From positions 806,001 to 870,000 of the forward strand of contig JAPDRP010000003.1 in the NCBI GenBank assembly GCA_030247845.1: a stretch of 64,000 nt of DNA, written 5' to 3'. This document shows positions 55,641 to 64,000 of this stretch, one piece after another. Both the position numbers and the translations under genes were made by a program. The notes beneath the pieces are model-generated. The model ran no database searches and was not told the DNA's origin. It was given only the letters and a program-made list of their open reading frames with translations. Every line of letters starts with the position of its first letter. Position 1 is the stretch's first letter. The DNA comes from Coniosporium tulheliwenetii. Lineage: Eukaryota > Ascomycota > Dothideomycetes.

Positions 55641-58600
55641 TCAAATGACAATAGCCAGCTCCGGCCTCGCCAACCCATCCTCCTCCAGGTTCGGATAATA
55701 CGGCACCATCGCGTCCGCACTCTGGACATACGCATCGTTATACAGCCGCCAATACGGCTGTCTGACCTTCCTCGCCGGATGGAAGAGGCCCGCCCAGACA
55801 TAGTTCATAACCGTGCCGGTGCCCACAGCCATCCTAATGGCGTCGATCGCCTCGACGATTCTGTCAATGACGTGTGGGCTGGTCTCGAACAGGTTCGGGT
55901 AGAGCAGATTCAGTAGATGCAGCATCGCGTCCTCGCAGCCCAGACCCACGACGCCGAGCGCAACGTGCTTGACGACCGAGGCGGCGGTCTGACGATGGAC
56001 TTGGTCGCGGTCGATGAGCGCATCCTCGAGGAGTGGCGTGACGGCGTAGACGTAGTCCTTTGCCATCTCGCCGATGTACTCGAAGAGGAAAGACAAGCTC
56101 TTGAGCACACCGTTCTGGACGTTCAGCTCCGGGACGCGGTACTCGTTCATGAGTGCTGGTAGTACGGTAAAGGGGGCGCAGGTCTCAGCGACGATGCCGA
56201 TAGCAACGGCGGTACAGACACGGGATTGACGCTCCTGCACACGTAGGTTGTTGAGTAGCGTGGCCAGCACGTCCTGCGGACCGATGGCTTTGGCAATGAA
56301 GCCGAAGGTGTTGTTGGCCGCTCGCCGGATGCCCTTCTTGTGCGCCTTGAGCATGTCGAGCAGCTCGAAGCAGATGCGCATCCACTCGCGCGCATTGACG
56401 CTTTCGGGACCGCGGTCGGCGATACGGCCGACGAGGTCGATGGTGTTTTCCTGCACCTTTTCGTGACGGTTGCGAAGGATGGGTGTGAGGCGTGGTAGAA
56501 GATCCTTGATGGGTGGCTGCATCTGGTTGATGCCGACGACTGTGACAATAGATCGGAGCGCACCGAGGATGGAACCTAGGACCTCCGGGTACTCCTCGCC
56601 TAAGTACTCGTACAGGACAGTGCCGAGCTTAGCCATCAAGACGTCTTCTCCGCATTGCTTCATGACCATGGCAATGCGTGAGACAAGGTCGGCGGCTTGT
56701 TGACGGACGGTGGCGGATTTGTTGTTCAGCCGCCACAGAATAGTGCTGACAATCTGTGGTAGGTATGGCTTGCATCGAGTGCCCAATGCATTGACAACAG
56801 TGCCGAAGCCGTTGAGTAAGACGACGTCCTCAACGCTCTGCTCCTGGAACGCGTATAAAATGCCATCGACAAGGCGCTCCTCAAGACGCTCGCTGATGTC
56901 TGCAGCGCCCAAGCTAGCTATGACCTTCTCCACGGTCTCGACGGTCATCTTGCGGTAAGCTTCGCTCTCATCTTTGAGATTGTTGACAATCCTCTCCACG
57001 ATCTCACCAACGCCAACCTTTTGGCCAAGGTCGACGGTAGTCTCAACCACCTGGCGGTAGTTGCGCTTGTCCAAGGCCATGCGGCGGACCCAGAAGCTCT
57101 TGAAGAACTCGGTGAGTACATTCTCTTTAAGATAGCCGGCCGTCACACCATCGGTGCTTGCGCACTGGGACACGACCTTCAGGACAACCTTCTTCATCTC
57201 CTCGTCAGGTGATGAGAACTCTCTCAGAAGAATCTCCATGATTTGGCTGGTGTAGTAGTTGGCGTACTCCTCGTCCATGAGGGGGATGATGTAACCGACA
57301 GCCTTGAGGAAGCCTGCAAGCCCCTTACCGCGCTGCTTCCGTGCGCCCGTCCATAATGGATTAAGAATGTCGTCAAAGCTTTCGATACCGTATGGGTTCG
57401 CGGCTTCGGCTAGAGCTGCGATTGCCAGAGATGTAACCGTTCTGACCTTAGCTTGTTCATCATTGAGGTTGTCGCCTATGCAATCGACGAGGCCCTTCAG
57501 ATGCGGCAAGATCGCACAGCCCATGAGAATAGGTATCTGTTGAACAATCTTGACACCAGTATGACGAGCCTGCCATGACTTCTTGCTGCGGCACACGGCG
57601 CGCAGAAAGGGGAGAAGGGCGGGGATACCAAGGGCTGAGGCGACGACGGCAAAAGCTCTGGCAGTGGTGTTTCGTACATACTCATCGACGTGATCAATAT
57701 CAGGACGCATGGTACTGATCATGTGAGCAAGACCTGCAGCTTTACTCAGGTTGGAGATGATTTCACGACCCTCAACGCGGGCGTAGTAGTCTTGATCAAT
57801 GAGGAGTGGCTCGATGACGACCAGAATCTTGTGTACGTAGGGTCGGACGAGGTCGTCCAGCTTGTAGAGGACGCGATCGATGACCTTAACGAGTAGATGG
57901 CGTTCCTGATCTTCGAGAGTCTTTTCCATAAGTAAGGGTAGAATTTGGTTGAAAAGCGGGCCGGCTCCGAATTGCCGCGCGTTGTCAGTAAGCTGTCGAA
58001 GCGCAGTCTTACGCATGGGTGGTGTTCCATTCTTGACCTTGAGCAGCAATCGCATAATCTTGCGCTCTTTGAGTTCTTCAACACTCATCTGATTCTCGTC
58101 CGCGCCATCCACGAGCTTGCCGAAATATGCCATATCCTCCGCCTTGAAGAACTGCAGATCTCCAACGCCAGGGATTTCAGTAGGTAGCTGCTTGCCGAGA
58201 GCGCGAGCATTCTCCGGCTCCTGCATCATGAAACCCCCATAACCGGAGGCGCTGGCTACAGGTGCCGGAGTAGCCATCAGCTTCCGGGCTGCGGCACGAA
58301 TTGGTTCGTAGCCAGGAGGCGGATCCAGAATTTTATAGCCTTCTGAGGGTAGCATCAAATCCAGCTCCTCATCGGACAGCGGCACATTGCGAGAAGAGAT
58401 ATCAGTGCCAAACGTCATCGTCCCGGCCTGCGATGGGTGCATGGGGGTGACTAGCCCTTGATTGCCAACTGGCGTAGCACCGCCCAAAGTAGGCGCTTGA
58501 TCCCATCGTGATCGACGCTTAGGCCCATCCTCAGCACCAGGGACTGGAGTTTGATCCCATCGGGAGCGCTTTGTCTTCGTTTCTTCAACTTTAACACCCT

Positions 58601-59366
58601 CCTCTGATGGCGCCTCTGATGCCACGTCCCATCGCTGTTTCCGCTTCCTCCCTGTGGCGACGACCGTAGAGCCAGCATCTTTGTTCTCCTTGTCGCTGGC
58701 ATCCTTCAATGTGGCTTGGTGTTCCACAACGCCGTCTTCGCCCCTGGCCTGCTTTTCTGCGATGACGCGCCTAACACGCTCCTCCTCCCTCTCGAGTTCA
58801 CGGGCTGCCATAACCTCGCGGTAGCTCAGGCCCTCATCCTGCGCTCCTGCCTGCCGGTTTGCCGCGAAGGGATCTGCTCGTGTGGGGGTGAGAGGTCCCC
58901 GATCATGGCGCCGTTTTTGATAATCGGTTTCCCTGGAGGCGATCTGCGCTTGTTTTTCGCGGCTCATAAGGATGTCCTCCTCCTCCGCACCACCCGTTGC
59001 GAACTCATTCATCTGTTCCTTCGTGGCGGTATACTGTCCGACAAGGCGCCGTCCATCGTCCCCATCACCATCGGCCATGTCATCATCGTCATCGTTAACG
59101 GCGATAGAAGTGTTGTAGTCTGCATACTTATCGACGCCGGTGCGTTCGTAAAGATCGGTATCGAAGGTTTCCGTCAGGGATGCCTTAGTCGAGTTGTCAG
59201 TGCGCTGGTTAGCCGGGTCGAAGGTCTTTGAACCTTTCTTCCCTGCCGCTGCCGCGTTGCGCTCTTGCTGGAGGCGCTTGATGGTTGCGAATTCGGCTGT
59301 CGAAGGATCTGTCAGTTTTTGATGCGGGCTTCGTGAGGGGAAGGACGCAAACCCACCGTCAGACAT
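55641..59366 (-). CDS. SF3B1: Splicing factor 3B subunit 1 (SF3B1/Hsh155/Prp10)
   Basis: Core U2 snRNP protein that clamps the branch-site helix. A 60-bp in-frame intron after ten bases (59297-59356: GTGGGT, CTGAC, CAG) is very likely, giving the start MSDAEFATIKRLQQERNAA and 1221 aa; unspliced it would be 1241. The N-terminal third is disordered, with three U2AF-ligand-type motifs (KQRWDVA, KRSRWDQTP, RRSRWDQAP). The HEAT-repeat domain starts near residue 420 and is close to human SF3B1: SWQARHTGVKIVQQIPIL, DEQAKVRTVTSLAIAALAEA, RGKGLAGFLKAVGYIIPL, ILWRLNNKSATVRQQAADL, PELNVQNGVLKSLSFLFEYI. The lysine matching human Lys700 (in EQAKVRT) and the arginine in LWRLNNK, a known pladienolide-contact site, are both present. 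The gene is intact. Confidence 0.96.
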   Translation of the reverse strand: MSDGGFASFPSRSPHQKLTDPSTAEFATIKRLQQERNAAAAGKKGSKTFDPANQRTDNSTKASLTETFDTDLYERTGVDKYADYNTSIAVNDDDDDMADGDGDDGRRLVGQYTATKEQMNEFATGGAEEEDILMSREKQAQIASRETDYQKRRHDRGPLTPTRADPFAANRQAGAQDEGLSYREVMAARELEREEERVRRVIAEKQARGEDGVVEHQATLKDASDKENKDAGSTVVATGRKRKQRWDVASEAPSEEGVKVEETKTKRSRWDQTPVPGAEDGPKRRSRWDQAPTLGGATPVGNQGLVTPMHPSQAGTMTFGTDISSRNVPLSDEELDLMLPSEGYKILDPPPGYEPIRAAARKLMATPAPVASASGYGGFMMQEPENARALGKQLPTEIPGVGDLQFFKAEDMAYFGKLVDGADENQMSVEELKERKIMRLLLKVKNGTPPMRKTALRQLTDNARQFGAGPLFNQILPLLMEKTLEDQERHLLVKVIDRVLYKLDDLVRPYVHKILVVIEPLLIDQDYYARVEGREIISNLSKAAGLAHMISTMRPDIDHVDEYVRNTTARAFAVVASALGIPALLPFLRAVCRSKKSWQARHTGVKIVQQIPILMGCAILPHLKGLVDCIGDNLNDEQAKVRTVTSLAIAALAEAANPYGIESFDDILNPLWTGARKQRGKGLAGFLKAVGYIIPLMDEEYANYYTSQIMEILLREFSSPDEEMKKVVLKVVSQCASTDGVTAGYLKENVLTEFFKSFWVRRMALDKRNYRQVVETTVDLGQKVGVGEIVERIVNNLKDESEAYRKMTVETVEKVIASLGAADISERLEERLVDGILYAFQEQSVEDVVLLNGFGTVVNALGTRCKPYLPQIVSTILWRLNNKSATVRQQAADLVSRIAMVMKQCGEDVLMAKLGTVLYEYLGEEYPEVLGSILGALRSIVTVVGINQMQPPIKDLLPRLTPILRNRHEKVQENTIDLVGRIADRGPESVNAREWMRICFELLDMLKAHKKGIRRAANNTFGFIAKAIGPQDVLATLLNNLRVQERQSRVCTAVAIGIVAETCAPFTVLPALMNEYRVPELNVQNGVLKSLSFLFEYIGEMAKDYVYAVTPLLEDALIDRDQVHRQTAASVVKHVALGVVGLGCEDAMLHLLNLLYPNLFETSPHVIDRIVEAIDAIRMAVGTGTVMNYVWAGLFHPARKVRQPYWRLYNDAYVQSADAMVPYYPNLEEDGLARPELAIVI

Positions 59367-59766
59367 GTTGGCTAGTTGACTTTCTACTCGTTCAGAAGGT
59401 AGTTTGTAGCAGTCATCCAGCGTCCATGGAAGTGCGCAATCAAGAGCAGTGGCGGGCTAGTGCACAGTCGTGATTGTGATGTGGTTGTTCAATCATGAAG
59501 CGGCAACGACCTGATGCCAAAGACTGCGGCTAAGATGCTTGGCCCGTGCACACTTCGAAACGGCCAGAATACCTTACCGTAAGCATTGATGAGTAAGCGC
59601 ATTTCTGTACAGCGATCTTGTGGAAGCCATCACGTGCCTACGCGCTCGAAGCCGCCAAGCCGTCGAGGTCGTGTGTCTGATGAACTTCCACAGAACAACC
59701 GCCAGACCAACTGCTGTCCAGCTACCTTAGCCATTGTTTGCAACTTCCCTTGATTGCTTAGAAGCC
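59367..59766. promoter_or_regulatory. Shared divergent promoter region of SF3B1 and SDC1
   Basis: A 400-bp gap between divergent start codons at 59366 and 59767. Both promoters must lie here. No specific element recognised. Confidence 0.5.
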
Positions 59767-60302
59767 ATGGAAGAATCCGCGACAATGCCACTGCAGGACA
59801 GCGCTCCAGCACAGCCGGAGGAACAACCAGCTCTTAACGGTCTAACAACGGACATCGACATGAAAGAAGAGCCTGGCATAGAAGTACGCGCGCTGCAATC
59901 CCTCCACACTCTCATCCCTCAAATTACATTTCCTTGTTAACAGCTCAACAGACTTCACTCCCACCCTCCACAGTCCTCCCACCAAACCCTTACGCCTCAA
60001 CGTCCCCATCGGCCGCGCAGCCCGTACAACCCGTACAACCTGCACAGCCCGCTCCCCTCTACGACAACCGTTCCTCCTACTACAATGCCGGCGCGCGGGT
60101 CTCCACATCCGGCGACAACTCCCGTACCGCCGCCTACACAGCCGACGCTCCACGGCTCGCCGACGCGCGTGTATCTGAACCAGCACGTCACGCCGTACCT
60201 GCTGGAGGGGATGAAGAGGCTTGCGATCGAGGAGCCTGAGAAACCGCTGCGATGGCTTTCGAGTTCTTGGCGGCGAGGAGCCGGGAGGTGGAAGGGGCGT
60301 GA
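59767..60302 (+). CDS. SDC1: COMPASS subunit Sdc1 (Dpy-30 domain), one-base frameshift
   Basis: Small subunit of the Set1/COMPASS H3K4 methyltransferase that binds Bre2 through its dimeric Dpy-30 helix pair. Exons: 59767-59883 and 59944-60302, intron 60 bp. The N-terminus is acidic (MEESATMPLQDSAPAQPEE) and is followed by a Pro/Ser/Thr-rich linker. The Dpy-30 motif is SPTRVYLNQHVTPYLLEGMK, then RLAIEEPEKPLRWLS. At 60260-60261 one G seems missing: adding it continues as EFLAARSREVEGA and stop, exactly the end expected for the family, with 158 aa. As written, the frame instead ends SSWRRGAGRWKGRE. Exon 2 is read in the frame that starts LNRLHSHPPQ; a competing frame through the linker is a shadow. 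Confidence 0.8.
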
Positions 60303-60783
60303 GTGAGTGTGGACGATAGAGGAATTGTTAGAGGTTTGTAGTTCATGGACCACCGGTTGGGAAAGGGGAAAGATTGGGTTTTGCATAGCGCTGGCGTTGC
60401 GAGTGTGCTTTCGGAGGGGATTTGGGCTCAGGGATATCGAACAGCGGTGGACAACGTTGCTTGGATCGCATTGCGCCTGTGTAAGATGCGGGCGCCGCTT
60501 TGAACTTGAAGTGAGATCCATGTGATTACAGACTGGATTTCAGTCTTGGTGTCGGAATATCAAAACAAATCACGAAGATCACTGGGCCCAGGAAGTCAAG
60601 CAAGTGTTCGGACATCATTGGCATTTGGAGCAGAATCGTGACCGCACAAGCAAGTCTCAGTTCGAATACCTTTTTCCTTCCTCGGTCGCTATCAAATGCT
60701 TCAACCAAGTGCCTTGCGCCGTTCACCACGGACTGCCCACGAATACAGCATCCTGATCTCAGCCGTACAATCATGCCACGCCC
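60303..60783. other. Convergent 3' flanks of SDC1 and RPS13
   Basis: About 480 bp; nothing coding supported. Confidence 0.5.
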
Positions 60784-61529
60784 TTATGCGACTAATGTGC
60801 TGGCGGTAGCGCTCTCGTATCTCCAAGTCGGAGGCAGGGCACCGACAGTCTTGTAGTACCTCGACAGACGGTGAATGCGGGACTCGATGAGAATGAGGCG
60901 GAACTTGGAGTCCTTATCCTTGCGGTTGCGCTCGAGGTGCTTGCGGACGGCGACAGCCTAAGTGTGGTGTGTTAGAAACTCGCTCGCCTGAAGCCACTCA
61001 GGGAAGAAAAGGAATTGCCTCACCTTCTTGATCAACATGTACAGATCCTCTGGGATCTCAGGAGCCAGTCCTGTCGAAATCTCTCAGTCAGTCATCGAAG
61101 ACCAATCCGAGGCATATGATAATTGCGCCGCGGCTAGCAATCACAGGAGCGCGATGCTGCCGTCTAAATGCGTCTTTCACACGGGTTCAACCGTACCGTT
61201 GCCCTTGAGAATTCTGAGGATCTTGTTGCCTGTAGTATTGTCAGCTACGTCCCTCAATCTCGGCTTGAATTGTGCGTACCGGTGACGACCTTTACTTGCG
61301 CAATACCATGGCTGTCGCGGAGAATGACACCAATCTGCGATGGGGTCGCACCCTTCTTTGCGAGCTTGCAAATCTGATCGACGACCTGATCGGGTGTGGT
61401 CTTGAGCCAGGCTGGGGGAGTGCGCGAGTATGGGATGGCGGAGCTGGATATGCCCTTCGCTGCATTAGCGGACAAACTTCAACTCATCAGAAGCTGTCCT
61501 ACCTTGCCGTTGGAATGAAGACGGCCCAT
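60784..61529 (-). CDS. RPS13: 40S ribosomal protein uS15 (S13)
   Basis: Small-subunit ribosomal protein at the subunit interface. Five exons: 61529-61503, 61454-61280, 61229-61197, 61070-61024 and 60957-60784, 151 aa, with introns of 48, 50, 126 and 66 bp. This is the most intron-rich gene for its size here, as usual for ribosomal protein genes. The start MGRLHSNGKGISSSAIPYSR and the motifs PAWLKTTPDQVVDQICKLAK, LRDSHGIAQVKVVTGNKILR, GLAPEIPEDLYMLIKKAVAV and RLSRYYKTVGALPPTWRYES identify it without doubt. All phases agree. The 33-nt and 47-nt exons are easy to miss by ORF search. Confidence 0.97.
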
Positions 61530-63975
61530 ATTGACGGTGGATTACGAGCGGCGCTGTGGAAGGAAAGATGGGCGTGGGTTGTTGAAGCCGTGATGTCCTG
61601 AGGTCGGGTTGCGAAAAGGAAGATGCCGACGGTGTGCGGCTCTCGCTTGTTGCGGCGCTTTGACCACGTCTCTAAGATTTTCTCTCGAGCACCTCCGAAA
61701 CTTGCACTCACGACTTCCCACCATCACAACGCTCGATATTGATCCAGCGCTCGCATGCACCGGTAGGACACGCACGTAAGAGAGTTCTTTGATGGATTAT
61801 GCAGCGATAGAACATCCCGTCGAATTCCCTTGCTATGCCCTTGAAGCCGCCTGGCGACTCTATTGGTTCGATATCTCTCCGAGACGAGCTTACTTCAGGC
61901 TTCTAGCACACCTACTTTCGCTTTCTGCTTGGTGAGTTTGGCTCTGTTAACACTGTTCAACAATTTGAATGATGATACTCCATATACAATATTTTCTGGT
62001 ACCTCTTGATTTAGTAGGGTCTCACGACTCTACAATGATCTCAACGGACTTCTGACTCAAATGTCATTGCTCAATGCTTCTCAGCTATTATTCAGTGAGC
62101 TCTGCTGACCTGCCACTAGTATTTGGTCTTGCTATGGCGCAATGACTGGTCGCCTTTAGAGCCAGTATACGCAGCATGAAGTCTATTCACAGGTTTGGTT
62201 TAAGCATGTGCAGAACAACACTTCAGTACAGTACGTGCTACAACGAAGACCACCTGCGAGGCGTCTCAAGAGGAGGACCTAGGATTTGCCTGTCCGGTGC
62301 CGGAGTCTGTTCAACTCTTACCGAGGTGTTCCGCACTTGTACGCACAATGACAGGACGGACGCTCCCATGGTCCTGCCATACCATGGCGTCCGCCCTCGC
62401 AAATTCTGCATTCTAGTGTTTATGGAGTATGGTTCTTGCTCACCATGTGGAGGCGCTACAGTGCCGACGGCAGTGTCAGCTCCGAAAATGTGGCTGGCTA
62501 CCAGGGATCTTTGAGTGACTCTCGACATGTCATGTCCATCCACGGTGGATTTTCCAGCCACCGCATGTACGAGTAATTCTGTCAGACCAAGCCCAGTTTC
62601 AATCTTCACGCACTGCATGAGTGTCGGCATCAAGACCCGTGCTATGCACTATCTCACTGCAGGCAGTCTCATGCTTGCCTGAGCACATGGCGTGCCTTAG
62701 TGTCAGGATGTCCTTGAATGCAAACAGGCCGAACTGCGACCGGTTGTCTTACCTTGAGTTGATGTCGTATGCTCCACCACTCTGCATGTACCCACAACCT
62801 GGTCCTTCTCATCTGCTCTCAAGTCCCAGTTGCTCCACCCAGCACCGTCTTGCGGCGGACAACGTTCCGACTGCTCAACAAGAGCAAAAACCATCGCAGT
62901 TAGCGGTGACTAGCGCTGCTCTTTACTGTGTTGTCATGCCGGTGGCTGGGAGGCTACTCATGGTGCTCATGGCGCATATGCGTGCCCAGCCCTACCATCC
63001 TGGCAGGCAACTTCCCGTTAGTGCCTCATGCTGCAGCACACCGAACCAGCCGGAGAGCCTATCGCGTGCCTATCAGTGTGGGAGCGGCATGCCTGCTCTC
63101 GGGATCCGCTGCAGGAACCCACAACCCTGCCTTGATGCCGAACGTAATCATGCCGGCTTCCCTCGCCGAACGATTGCAAAGGCGTCGCACCTTGCCCTCG
63201 GCACACAAAAGTTACGGCTCACTTGTGAATAGTCTTCATGCAGATAGACTCTGCTTGTGCACTGGCCGCACAAAAACCGGGGGACGCTGACGACGACTGA
63301 CAGTCCAGCCCGCCAAGCATTACTGTGTGATTTGCATGCTAACCACGACGTTTCCCGCAATGTGGATCGACAGCACACCGTTCCAAAGTTTGTTGGAGGT
63401 GACTTTTCTCGATTTCCCATTCGCCCACACAAAGGAGCGTTCGGGAATTGCTGCATGAAAGCCGGCGCACCGACAAGGGTGCTCAGGCCTCGCAGGGCTC
63501 GATGTCTGTCGCAACAAAGCGCTCTCGACCCTGAATTGAGCAGTAGCAAGACACCTAACTTGTTCAGACACGAGTGGAATTGGAGACAATATGTAGAAAT
63601 TTAGAAGCGCTTCAGGAGAGACATTGTCCTGGCTCCCGGGTCACTTCGAGCGCCCGGCGGCACATGGGACGGAGCGGTTGACGTTTCTGACGGTGACAGA
63701 GCCACGAATCGGGGCGTGCATGCTACCGAAATGAGCTTCTGCACGGCCCCTGACTAGCGTTTGATCAGCCCTCAGTGTCTTCGAAACACCGACATTGGCT
63801 CTGAGAGTTGGGAGCTCTGGGCCACAGAGAGATGGCAGAGCGCCAGCGCCCGGCGGCGCCAGCGGCCATGATAACATCCCTCCTCTCCCATCCCCTTCCC
63901 CGTGCCCGGTTCACTTCAGTTTGTCCTTGCGTGCCCTTCAGCCTCGCATTCACCTTCTCTTGACGACTTCCCAGT
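61530..63975. other. Gene-poor right end, about 2.4 kb
   Basis: The first 250 bp should be the RPS13 promoter. Beyond it only short or motif-free frames occur (longest 203 codons at 62621-63232 plus), with composition unlike the real genes. No RNA gene or repeat family was recognised. A gene beginning past the right edge may have its promoter here. Confidence 0.4.
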
Positions 63976-63991
63976 CATTCATTCATTCATT
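63976..63991. repeat. CATT microsatellite
   Basis: Four tandem CATT units near the right edge of the window, in pyrimidine-rich sequence that could be a 5' leader. Confidence 0.6.
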
Positions 63992-64000
63992 GAACCGCGC

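Noticed and set aside
62621..63232. 203-codon plus-strand ORF near the right end
   Set aside because: No recognisable domain, opposite-strand frames equally long, and composition unlike the genuine genes.

Overview
The window is nuclear DNA from a filamentous ascomycete. The gene set is typical of Pezizomycotina, most likely Dothideomycetes, although the class is an inference from protein character only. Genes sit on both strands. Nearly all carry short introns of about 45-85 bp with GT..AG ends and CTNAC-type branch sites. No rRNA, tRNA, CRISPR array or recognisable transposon was found.

Layout, left to right: a mitochondrial ornithine carrier (443-1483), a PXMP4/PMP24 peroxisomal membrane protein (2222-3083), a gene-poor stretch, a PVET-repeat protein of unknown function (5912-7966), a seven-helix rhodopsin-like membrane protein (10106-11617), another gene-poor stretch with a diverged repeat pair, a PX-domain protein (13836-17100, minus), ARS2/SERRATE (17812-20764, minus) and a TspO/MBR protein (21680-22462). 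A minus-strand cluster of four 2EXR/F-box-like genes follows (23146-27939). Three of its members look like tandem duplicates that carry their promoters with them. One member has an internal stop.

The right half is dense in housekeeping genes. VPS33 and HTS1 are divergent from a 205-bp shared promoter. Then come COQ6, a small disordered protein, a decayed F-box gene, a GPI-anchored secreted protein, YPT35, SAS4, TAF2, a mitochondrial phosphosulfolactate-synthase-like protein, two F-box/2EXR-type genes, SF3B1, the COMPASS subunit SDC1 and ribosomal protein uS15 (RPS13). The last 2.5 kb hold nothing I can support. Several neighbours act on chromatin or RNA (SAS4, TAF2, SF3B1, SDC1, ARS2), but nothing shows that they form a functional cluster.

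A recurring oddity is that several otherwise well-conserved genes (VPS33, HTS1, the phosphosulfolactate-synthase-like gene, SDC1, perhaps SAS4 and an F-box gene) are each intact except for one missing base, usually in a homopolymer. In every case adding one base restores a total coding length divisible by three. I read this as consensus error in a long-read assembly rather than biology. It means that other, less conserved genes in the apparent gaps may have been missed. I did not find a clearly new multi-gene system. The best biological leads are the 2EXR array with co-duplicated promoters, a possible retained intron that would add a membrane anchor, and the PVET-repeat protein.
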